12,694 nucleotides of DNA from JAGQTE01 sp964648005 (GTDB taxonomy: Bacteria; Actinomycetota; Acidimicrobiia; Acidimicrobiales; Acidimicrobilacustridaceae). The translations under genes were made by a program, and so were the position numbers. The stretch's first letter is position 1; every line of letters begins with the position of its first letter. The stretch covers positions 1-12,694 of the forward strand of contig CAZYKR010000118.1 of assembly GCA_964648005.1 (NCBI GenBank), read 5' to 3'. This document shows positions 5,588 to 12,694 of the stretch, piece after piece. The notes under the pieces were generated by a model. That model did no database searches. It had not been told where the DNA came from and saw nothing but the letters and a program-made list of their open reading frames with translations.

Positions 5588-6904
5588 ATGTCTCTCCGCC
5601 GGATCTGCGCCGTCGTCGCGCTCGTCGCCCTGGGGGCCGCCGCCTGCTCGGCCGCAGAGTCCGAGCAGACCGCGCCCGACGAGCAGACCACCGTCGGCAC
5701 CACGCCCTCGGGGCGGACCATCCCGCCGCCCCCGCCGCCCGAGCCCGACGCCCTGGACGATCCGGGAGTCGCGCCCGGCGAGTGCGCCGTCGTGACGTAC
5801 ACCCCACCGACGGCGACCACCGAGCAAGAGGGCGAGCTGTGCCGCCCCGAGGCGAACCAGCGCGACGTGGCGGTGCTCGTCGTCCACGGTGGTGGCGGCT
5901 ACAGCGGCTCGTGGCACGGGATGCGCCCGTGGGCCGATCGCCTGCTCGCCGAGGGGTACGTCACCTTCACCCCCTCGTATCAGCTGTTCACGCCGGGCGT
6001 CGAGAGCCCGGTCTTCCCGCTGCCCGAGCAGGACCTGATGGCCGCCATCCAGTTCGTGCGCGGCACCGGCAACGCCCTCGGCATCCGCAAGGACCGGATC
6101 GTGGTGCAGGGCCACTCCGCCGGCGCCCGCATCGGATCGGTCGCCTACGTGTCGGGCGACGACCCCTGGTTCGCCGGCGACGAGCTGTACCCGGACATCT
6201 CGACGACGGTCAACGGGTTCGTCGGCTTCTACCACCCCTTCGACGGCTCGATGGAGAACGCCGCCCAGTACTACGGCGGGCCCGAAGAGTCCCAGGTCGA
6301 CACCGTGCTGGAGCGGTGGGCCAAGGCCGACGCCATCGCCCGCGCCGCCGACGTCGAAGGTCCGGCGCTGCTGGTCTCGGGCACCGAGGACTGGGAGGTC
6401 ATCGACGCCCAGATGCAGGCGTTCTGCGACGCCATCGTCGCCGCCGGCCAGGACTGCGAGCAGATCCTCATCGAAGACGGCGGGCACGGGTTCGACCAGG
6501 GCACCGCCACCCGCCTGTCGCGCCTCGGCGAGCAGGCAGCATCGGATGTGCTGCGCTGGCTCAACGACGAGTTCCCGCAGGATCCGGCGCGCGAGGCGCA
6601 GACGGTCGACCCGGACCTCGAGGAGGCGCCGGAGAACCGCGGCTCGACCGCGACGACGTACCAGCCGCGCAGCTCGGGCTCGGGGTACAGCTCCGGGTAC
6701 AACTCGGGCTACAGCTCCGGGTACACGACGACAACCGGTGGCGGCGTCACCAGCACCACCGGCGTGGCGCCGCCCACCACCGACGTCGTGCCGACCACCG
6801 CACCACCGACGACCGTCGAGCCGCCCACCACGGTGCCGCCGACCACCGCCCCACCGACGACGGCCCCACCCCCGACGACGACACCCCCGGTGTCGACGCC
6901 CTAG
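5588..6904 (+). CDS. Predicted lipoprotein alpha/beta hydrolase with Tyr- and Thr/Pro-rich repeat tail
   Basis: A 438-residue secreted hydrolase. Residues 1-20 form a signal peptide (MSLRRICAVVALVALGAAAC) with a lipobox-like end and Cys20 as the predicted lipidated residue; Ala at -3 makes the lipobox weaker than usual. After a Pro-rich spacer the catalytic domain spans about 64-330: oxyanion loop HGGGG (100-104), nucleophile Ser177 in GHSAG, acid Asp268 in GTEDWE, base His300 in GGHGF. This is the HGGG/BD-FAE-like esterase/lipase layout. Residues 362-379 repeat SSGY/NSGY units and 395-434 repeat PPTT units, a flexible tail that may lie in the cell wall or be glycosylated on Thr. The ATG is 7 bases after the ligase stop, with only a weak AGGG upstream. 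Placed after an acyl-CoA ligase, it may release an acid for import and activation (inferred). Its stop overlaps the opposing gene by 4 bases. Confidence 0.88.
   Translation: MSLRRICAVVALVALGAAACSAAESEQTAPDEQTTVGTTPSGRTIPPPPPPEPDALDDPGVAPGECAVVTYTPPTATTEQEGELCRPEANQRDVAVLVVHGGGGYSGSWHGMRPWADRLLAEGYVTFTPSYQLFTPGVESPVFPLPEQDLMAAIQFVRGTGNALGIRKDRIVVQGHSAGARIGSVAYVSGDDPWFAGDELYPDISTTVNGFVGFYHPFDGSMENAAQYYGGPEESQVDTVLERWAKADAIARAADVEGPALLVSGTEDWEVIDAQMQAFCDAIVAAGQDCEQILIEDGGHGFDQGTATRLSRLGEQAASDVLRWLNDEFPQDPAREAQTVDPDLEEAPENRGSTATTYQPRSSGSGYSSGYNSGYSSGYTTTTGGGVTSTTGVAPPTTDVVPTTAPPTTVEPPTTVPPTTAPPTTAPPPTTTPPVSTP
6671..6724 (+). repeat. In-frame tandem repeat encoding SSGY/NSGY units
   Basis: Four near-copies of a 12-base unit (serine-serine or asparagine-serine, glycine, tyrosine) sit in the tail of the hydrolase, protein residues 362-379. 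The copies differ at the third base of several codons (for example TCC GGG versus TCG GGC). That suggests selection on the protein repeat or an old duplication rather than a very recent expansion. Confidence 0.8.
6770..6889 (+). repeat. In-frame PPTT-type low-complexity repeat
   Basis: The bases encode about seven PTT or PPTT units (protein residues 395-434) built mainly from CCG/CCC/CCA, ACC and ACG codons. Pro/Thr-rich segments of this kind are common as wall-spanning or O-mannosylated linkers in actinobacterial surface proteins. Here it lies at the extreme C-terminus, with no sorting signal or membrane helix after it. Confidence 0.8.
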
Positions 6905-7836
6905 GACTGTTCGAGCACGGCCCGGAGGCGGCCGACGTCGCCGAGCAGGCGGATGGCGTCGAACGACGCGTCCCAGGGCTCACCGCGGAACTCCCGGTAC
7001 GCGCGATCGACCTGGAACACGATGCGCTCGTGCTCGGACCAGCCCGGGAACGGCGCCAGGTCGATCTTCGTCGCCGCCGTGTACACGTCGAGCCCGGCAT
7101 CGAAGTGGGTGCGAGCCTCGGCACGCACGTAGACCAGGTAGCCGCGCAGCTCGAGCAGGCCGCTGACGTCGGTGAGCGGACCGTGGCCGGGCACGACGAC
7201 CGCCGGCTCGAGCGCGGCCAGGCGCTCCAGCGCCTCGATCCACGTGGCGAAGCTGCCCTCCCAGCCGATCGGCGCGCACCGGTGGAACAGCACGTCGCCG
7301 GTGAACAGCACGCCGTCCTCTTCGAGCCACACGGCCGTGTCGCCCTCGGTGTGCGCCGGGCCGACGTAGAGCAGCTCGACGGCACGGTCGCCGAGGTCGA
7401 TCGTGGTGTCGCCGTCGATGATCGTGGTCGGCGGTGTCAGCTCGATGCCGGCGAAGTCGAAGGCCCGCAGCGCTTCGGCGAACGCCGCCAGGTGGGCGGG
7501 CAGGTCGTCGGCGGTGGCGAGCGACGCCAGCAGCTCGGGCGGCGCGTCGGTGCCGAAGCGCTCGGCGCAGCCCCGGTGGGCGATGATCTCGGCGCCGGTC
7601 ACCAGCTGGTTCCCGAAGCAGTGGTCGCCGTTGTGATGGGTGTTGACGAGCCGGCCGGGCATGTCAGGGTGCACGGACGCGTACAGGTCGAGCAGCTGCC
7701 GCGTCGACGGCAGGTCCCAGAACGTGTCGACGACGATGCCGCCACCCGAGGCGATGAGCCCCGAGTTCGACTCCCCCAACCGGGCGCCCTCCTGCAGCAC
7801 GGCGTGCACGCCGTCCGCCACGGTGACCAGCTCCAT
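6901..7836 (-). CDS. Metallo-beta-lactamase-fold hydrolase with HxNxDH metal motif
   Basis: A 311-residue cytoplasmic MBL-fold protein. The metal site reads NTHHNGDH at 65-72, where the canonical HxHxDH has Asn69 in place of the second His. The remaining ligands are His162 (GPAHTEGD), Asp181 (FTGDVLF) and His218 (PGHGP). NTHxNGDH followed by GN is a pattern I recall from an actinobacterial MBL subgroup of unknown substrate, so this is probably a fixed variant rather than damage. The C-terminal 80 residues are helical and could shape a substrate pocket. The start is well supported: a strong GGGGGAG lies just before the ATG, overlapping the flippase stop, with 8 bases between the genes, so the two are co-transcribed. 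Its TAG stop shares the CTAG tetramer with the opposing hydrolase stop. Substrate unknown; an ester, lactone or thioester hydrolase is possible. Confidence 0.9.
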   Translation of the reverse strand: MELVTVADGVHAVLQEGARLGESNSGLIASGGGIVVDTFWDLPSTRQLLDLYASVHPDMPGRLVNTHHNGDHCFGNQLVTGAEIIAHRGCAERFGTDAPPELLASLATADDLPAHLAAFAEALRAFDFAGIELTPPTTIIDGDTTIDLGDRAVELLYVGPAHTEGDTAVWLEEDGVLFTGDVLFHRCAPIGWEGSFATWIEALERLAALEPAVVVPGHGPLTDVSGLLELRGYLVYVRAEARTHFDAGLDVYTAATKIDLAPFPGWSEHERIVFQVDRAYREFRGEPWDASFDAIRLLGDVGRLRAVLEQS

Positions 7837-7838
7837 CG

Positions 7839-7845
7839 CTCCCCC
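7839..7845 (-). promoter_or_regulatory. Ribosome binding site of the MBL hydrolase
   Basis: GGGGGAG on the - strand ends two bases before the ATG at 7836 and overlaps the last base of the flippase TAG stop. It fixes the start codon and indicates coupled translation of the two genes. It contrasts with the near-leaderless starts of the central cluster. Confidence 0.7.
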
Positions 7846-9170
7846 TAGATGTCGACGGTCGCCGAAGCGACACGCCCCTCGGACCGTCGGGTCGCGAACG
7901 TCGTGGCGACGGCGACGGCGGCTGCGGCGAGGTTACCGAGGAACCAGGCGTTGGCCGCCCCCTCGACACCCGAGCGCGCCACCATGATGGCCGCCGGGAG
8001 CAGCGTGAGCACGGCGAAGGCGCCGGTGATGATCACGGTCGCCGTCGACAGCAGCAGGACGCGCACGCGCGCCAGCAGCATCGCCGTCACCGCCCATGGG
8101 ACGGCGGCGGCAACCATCCTCGGCATGATCTCGCCGGTCAGGGCGTAGTCGGGTCCGTAGAGCTTGTCGACGGCGAACCCCGACAGGGCGAACGAGCCGA
8201 CCGCCAGCACCAGCGTCACGCCGCCGGCGACCCCGAGCCCCATCAACGTCTGGCGGTTCACGGAGCTGCGATCACGGCTGGCCTCGGCGAGCACGGTCTG
8301 GCTCGTCACGTGGGGCACGAGGAACACCACCGTGATGATCGTCCAGGCCAGGTAGAAGGCGCCGTACTGGTCCGGCTCGTAGCCGCTGACGATCAACGGC
8401 AGCACGAACTGGGGCGCCTGCGACGCCAGCACGGCGACGTAGTTGACGGTGGCGAAGCGCAGCACCGGGCGCCACTGCGGCGGCACCGGGCGCAGCCGTC
8501 CCTCGCCGTCGGACCGACCGATCCGCCACAGCACGGCAGCGCCGATGAAGCCCGACAGCGCCGGGGGCCCGAACTGGATGACGAGCAGGCCGACGGCATT
8601 CTGGCGCAACGCCGGGATGAGGAACATCGGGAAGCGGACGAGCACGACGATCACGACGCGCGCCACCACCCAGCCCCATCGGCGCAGCGTGATGAGTCGG
8701 GCCTCCACCAGCACGGCGAAGGATTGGCCGATGACCATGAAGGTGAACAGGGCCAGACCGGCCAACCACTGGTTGCCGACCAGCGGGTACATGTTCTCGG
8801 GCGGGAACAGGGCGTTGGCGGCGACGAAGAACGCCACGGTCCCGACGAGCGACGATGCCGTCGTGTACAGCAACGCCCAGAGGAACAACGAGTTGATCCA
8901 GCGCCGACCGGTGGGGCCGAAGCGTGCCACCGCCACCGGCAGGCCCATGTTCGACGCGTAGTTGACGAAGATCAGCGCCGTCGTCAGGAACAGCGCCCGA
9001 CTCATCAACTCGGGACCGGCATCGCCCCCGAGCTCGGCGGAGGTCACGCGCGCCGCAACCGCCGTGTACGCCAGCCCGCCGGCGGAGAGGATGCTCAGCG
9101 AGACGATGTACCAGACCGAACCACGCACCACCTGCAGGTGGGCGCGTTGGTCCGGCCCCGCTGAAGACAT
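7845..9170 (-). CDS. MOP-superfamily (Wzx-like) polysaccharide/lipid-linked oligosaccharide flippase
   Basis: A 441-residue integral membrane protein with about 12 predicted helices, at roughly 19-41, 58-81, 94-119, 135-157, 168-187, 193-214, 237-262, 271-292, 310-331, 347-368, 372-397 and 403-426. That number and the length fit oligosaccharide flippases and related MOP exporters. Family-like features are the first helix after RGSVWYIVSLSILSAGGLAY, YGAFYLAWTIITVVF at the start of the second half, and LYGPDYALTGEIMP before the tenth helix. Such proteins move lipid-linked sugars across the membrane for capsule or wall polymer assembly. No glycosyltransferase or polymerase gene is nearby, so the cargo is unknown. 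The ATG at 9170 has no Shine-Dalgarno; a TAGTCT -10-like box lies 6 bases upstream, so the transcript may be leaderless. It lies 27 bases downstream of atpC and 8 bases upstream of the MBL gene. Confidence 0.85.
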   Translation of the reverse strand: MSSAGPDQRAHLQVVRGSVWYIVSLSILSAGGLAYTAVAARVTSAELGGDAGPELMSRALFLTTALIFVNYASNMGLPVAVARFGPTGRRWINSLFLWALLYTTASSLVGTVAFFVAANALFPPENMYPLVGNQWLAGLALFTFMVIGQSFAVLVEARLITLRRWGWVVARVVIVVLVRFPMFLIPALRQNAVGLLVIQFGPPALSGFIGAAVLWRIGRSDGEGRLRPVPPQWRPVLRFATVNYVAVLASQAPQFVLPLIVSGYEPDQYGAFYLAWTIITVVFLVPHVTSQTVLAEASRDRSSVNRQTLMGLGVAGGVTLVLAVGSFALSGFAVDKLYGPDYALTGEIMPRMVAAAVPWAVTAMLLARVRVLLLSTATVIITGAFAVLTLLPAAIMVARSGVEGAANAWFLGNLAAAAVAVATTFATRRSEGRVASATVDI

Positions 9171-9195
9171 CCGAGCAGACTAGTCAGCCGCTCGG
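9171..9195 (-). promoter_or_regulatory. Inverted repeat and possible leaderless promoter between atpC and the flippase gene
   Basis: CCGAGC (9171-9176) and GCTCGG (9190-9195) form a perfect 6-bp inverted repeat around a 13-base spacer containing the 8-bp palindrome GACTAGTC (9178-9185). In - strand RNA this can form a hairpin just after the atpC stop, ending immediately before the flippase ATG. There is no T run, so it is not a standard intrinsic terminator. On the same strand TAGTCT (9182-9177) fits a -10 box exactly 6 bases before the ATG; I see no good -35 box. It may weaken read-through from the atp operon or be a protein-binding site. Confidence 0.4.
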
Positions 9196-9197
9196 AA

Positions 9198-9601
9198 TCA
9201 CTCGGCGCCCGCCGCGCGCAGCTGCGCGGCGTGCCACTTGAGGTCGTCCTCTGCCTTCTTGCGCTCGAGCTCGTCCTGGACCCGGGCGAGGGCCGCCTCG
9301 GCCTCGGTCAGCTGTCCACGCACGGCGTTCGGGTCGACCTCTTCGGCCAAGACGCCCTGATCGGAGAGGATCTTGACCCGGTCGTTGCTCACCTCGACGA
9401 ACCCGCCGCGCACAGCGACCTTCTCGAGCAGACCGTCGGTCCGCTTCATCTCGACGCTGCAGATGTCGAGCGCGGCGAGGACCGGCGTGTGCCCGGTCAG
9501 GAACTGGATGTCGCCGCCGCCGACCGTGCGCAACAGCACGCTGTCGACGTCGCCGCTCCAGACCAGCGCCTCGGGCGAGACCAGCTCGACGTGCAGGGTC
9601 A

Positions 9602-9602
<1 letters not shown>
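9198..9602 (-). CDS. atpC: F1Fo ATP synthase epsilon subunit
   Basis: A 134-residue subunit of the central stalk that links gamma to the c-ring and can inhibit ATP hydrolysis. The N-terminal beta-sandwich (about 1-85) starts LHVELVSPEALVWSGDVDSV and holds the conserved TGHTPVLAAL (36-45), then VRGGFVEVSNDRVKILSD. The C-terminal helical part (about 90-134) is VDPNAVRGQLTEAEAALARVQDEL and so on, the region that forms the two inhibitory helices. Length and domain order are normal. The ATG shares one base with the atpD stop (TGATG), so translation is coupled. It is the last atp gene; the flippase gene follows after 27 bases. Confidence 0.95.
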
Positions 9603-11038
<1,436 letters not shown>

Positions 11039-11043
11039 GTTGG

Positions 11044-11048
11044 CTCCT
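11044..11048 (-). promoter_or_regulatory. Ribosome binding site of atpD
   Basis: AGGAG on the - strand, five bases before the ATG at 11038, fixes the atpD start. The frame stays open upstream into atpG, but a longer protein there would not match the beta-subunit N-terminus. Confidence 0.8.
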
Positions 11049-11060
11049 GGGTGGGGTGAC

Positions 11061-12035
11061 TCAGTGCATCGACCGCGCGGCGTCACGCGGGTCGAGCTGC
11101 TGGGCGAAGGCATGCGAAGGGTTGAGCAGGTCGGGCAGCAGGTCCTCGGCCGAGCCCTTGTCCTGCTTGAGGGCTTCGGCACCACTGACGATCTCCATGA
11201 TCTCGGTGGTGATCGAGTCCTGGCGGGCCCGGTTCATGACCCGCGTGAGGTTGATCTTGAGCTCCTCGGCGTTGTCCGTCGCCGCCTTCATGGCCCGCTG
11301 GCGGGCGGCGTGCTCGGAGGCCGAGGCGTCGAGCAGCGCCGAGTAGACGCGCGACTCGACGTAGCGCGGGAGCAGCTCGTTGAGGATGACGGTCGGCGAC
11401 GGCTCGTAGTCGAGGTCGGCGGCGATGTGGGTGGCCTCGGATTCGTCGACCTGCAGCGGCAGGAACCGGCGCGACACCGCTTCCTGGCTGGCAGCGCTCA
11501 TGAAGCGCGTGTAGACGAGGTCGACCGTGGCGAGCTCCCCCGCCTCGAACTCCTCGCGGAACGCTCCGGCGATGTCGCGAGCCTGGTCGTAGGTCGGGCG
11601 GTCCGTCACGTCGAGGAAGCTGGCCGCGATGTCATAGCCGCGGTAGCGGAAGTACGCCGTCGCCTTCTTGCCGACGACCACCAGCCGGTACGACCGACCG
11701 GCCGCCTTGGCGTCGGCGAGCTCTTTCTCCGCCAGTCGGATGATCGTGGAGTTGTAGGCGCCGCACAGCCCGCGGTCCGAGGTGATCGCCACGACGCACG
11801 CCGTGGAGGCCTCGGGGTGCTCCCGCAGCAGCGGGTGCTGGGTGGCGGCGCCGGCAGCGACGAGGTCGAGGATGACCGAGGTGATCTCCTCGGCGTAGGG
11901 GCGCGCCTGCGCGGCCCGCTCCTGGGCCTTGACGACGCGGGTCGCGGCGATCAGCTCCATGGCGCGGGTGATCTTCTTCGTCGACTCGATCGTCTTGATC
12001 CGGCCGCGCAGGGCCCGTTCCTGACCTCCGGCCAC
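11061..12035 (-). CDS. atpG: F1Fo ATP synthase gamma subunit with C-terminal extension
   Basis: A 324-residue rotor shaft, longer than the roughly 285-305 residues common in bacteria. The N-terminal helix (LRGRIKTIESTKKITRAMELIAATRV, about 9-34) and the C-terminal helix form the coiled coil that turns inside alpha3beta3. The core has TSDRGLCGAYN (85-95). The family signature near the C-terminus is RQDSITTEIMEIVSGAEAL (271-289). Most gamma subunits end within a few residues of that point; here 35 residues follow, including DLLPDLLNPSHAFAQQL. The start is GTG at 12035, with GAGGAG six bases upstream, three bases after the atpA stop; the protein then begins AGGQERALRGRIKTIEST as expected. Function is certain; the tail is unusual (see findings). 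Confidence 0.95.
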   Translation of the reverse strand: MAGGQERALRGRIKTIESTKKITRAMELIAATRVVKAQERAAQARPYAEEITSVILDLVAAGAATQHPLLREHPEASTACVVAITSDRGLCGAYNSTIIRLAEKELADAKAAGRSYRLVVVGKKATAYFRYRGYDIAASFLDVTDRPTYDQARDIAGAFREEFEAGELATVDLVYTRFMSAASQEAVSRRFLPLQVDESEATHIAADLDYEPSPTVILNELLPRYVESRVYSALLDASASEHAARQRAMKAATDNAEELKINLTRVMNRARQDSITTEIMEIVSGAEALKQDKGSAEDLLPDLLNPSHAFAQQLDPRDAARSMH

Positions 12036-12038
12036 GGA

Positions 12039-12694
12039 CTACTCCTCGTCCTCGACGATGGTCGTCTCGACCTCGGGGAGCGTCGCTTCGGCGCGGCCGC
12101 CGGCGAGCTCGGACTCGGTCTCGGCCACGGCGTCGAGCGGCGCGCCCGAGGCCGAGGCACTCGGTGCGAACTCGAGCTTCATGGCCTTGACGATCGTCTC
12201 CATGGCCGACTCGTCGAAGTCGCCGGTCTCGCGGATCGAGGCCAGGAAGTCGGCGTGGCGGGCACGCACGTAGTCGAGCAGATCGTTCTCGAAGCGCTTG
12301 ATGTCGGCGACCGGCAGATCGTCGAGGAAGCCCTTGGTGCCGGCGAACAGCACGACCACCTGCTCCTCGACCGGCATCGGCGAGTTCAGGTTCTGCTTGA
12401 GGAGCTCAGTCAGGCGGTAGCCACGCTCGAGCTGCGCGGCCGAGACCTTGTCGAGCTCCGAACCGAAGGTGGCAAAGGCCTCGAGCTCGCGGAACTGCGC
12501 CAGGTCGAGCTTCATCGTGCCGGCCACCTTCTTCATGGCCTTGATCTGCGCGTCGCCACCCACGCGAGACACCGAGATGCCCACGTCGACGGCCGGGCGC
12601 ACACCCGACTTGAACAGGTCGTCCTGGAGGAAGATCTGACCGTCGGTGATCGAGATCACGTTGGTGGGGATGTAGGCGGACACGTCGCCGGCCT
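12039..12694 (-). CDS. atpA: F1Fo ATP synthase alpha subunit, C-terminal part (5' end outside window)
   Basis: The visible C-terminal 218 or so residues of the alpha subunit, a non-catalytic nucleotide-binding part of F1. It enters from the right edge with GDVSAYIPTNVISITDGQIFL and continues through SGVRPAVDVGISVSRVGGDA, which carries the arginine-finger region (SR in GISVSRVG). The helical C-terminal domain follows (KVAGTMKLDLAQFRELEAFATFGSELD and onward). After AMKLEF the chain runs on for about 43 more residues with 11 acidic and 1 basic side chains, ending VEDEE. The Walker A region lies outside the window. The stop TAG is 3 bases before the atpG GTG. The ATG at 12683 is an internal Met, not the start. 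Confidence 0.96.
   Translation of the reverse strand, partial: AGDVSAYIPTNVISITDGQIFLQDDLFKSGVRPAVDVGISVSRVGGDAQIKAMKKVAGTMKLDLAQFRELEAFATFGSELDKVSAAQLERGYRLTELLKQNLNSPMPVEEQVVVLFAGTKGFLDDLPVADIKRFENDLLDYVRARHADFLASIRETGDFDESAMETIVKAMKLEFAPSASASGAPLDAVAETESELAGGRAEATLPEVETTIVEDEE

Noticed and set aside
4246..5820. Long open frame on the - strand opposite the acyl-CoA ligase
   Set aside because: Low-complexity Gly/Val/Arg composition and no motif; the ligase on the + strand has all family motifs.
6671..6889. Repeat region as a CRISPR or mobile-element end
   Set aside because: The repeats are in frame, encode SSGY/NSGY and PPTT units and have no spacers or terminal inverted repeats.
5782..7848. 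Long open frame on the + strand across the hydrolase and MBL genes
   Set aside because: The translation is Arg/Pro-rich without domains and crosses two well-supported genes in other frames.
12039..12694. Absence of atpB, atpE, atpF and atpH
   Set aside because: The atp genes run in from the right edge, so the missing subunits are expected beyond the window and no loss can be claimed.

Overview
This 12.7 kb window is GC-rich (about 70% by eye), tightly packed DNA from an actinobacterium. The set of beta-oxidation-type genes, the near-leaderless promoters with TANNNT -10 boxes, and the look of the ATP synthase subunits suggest an Acidimicrobiia-like lineage. That placement is an inference from style, not a database match. 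I see no tRNA, rRNA, CRISPR array, insertion sequence or phage gene. No stretch longer than about 65 bases lacks a gene.

Left end (1-1186, + strand): the C-terminal half of an ECF-type sigma factor overlaps, by ATGA, a single-pass membrane protein with four extracytoplasmic cysteines. The pair looks like a sigma factor and its membrane partner, but no known anti-sigma domain is visible.

Centre (1188-6904): a lipid or acyl-CoA catabolic cluster. An acyl-CoA dehydrogenase on the - strand is divergent from a + strand operon of MaoC-type hydratase, thiolase-fold protein without the nucleophilic cysteine, acyl-CoA ligase, and a predicted lipoprotein alpha/beta hydrolase. In the simplest reading, the hydrolase releases an acid outside the membrane, the ligase activates it to a CoA thioester, the dehydrogenase oxidises it, MaoC hydrates it, and the thiolase-like protein cleaves it. 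The substrate is unknown. The 61-bp divergent intergenic region is an unusually symmetric two-way promoter.

Right side (6901-12694, - strand): reading leftward from the right edge come atpA (partial), atpG, atpD and atpC of the F1Fo ATP synthase, then a 12-helix MOP-family flippase and a metallo-beta-lactamase-fold hydrolase. The flippase and hydrolase are tightly linked. They are separated from atpC by 27 bp carrying an inverted repeat and a possible leaderless promoter. The rest of the atp operon lies beyond the right edge.

I did not find a clearly new multi-gene system. The points most worth checking are the symmetric divergent promoter, the cysteine-less thiolase-like enzyme without a visible DUF35 partner, the C-terminal tails on the ATP synthase gamma and alpha subunits, the HxNxDH metal site in the MBL protein, and the Tyr/Thr-repeat tail on the lipoprotein hydrolase.
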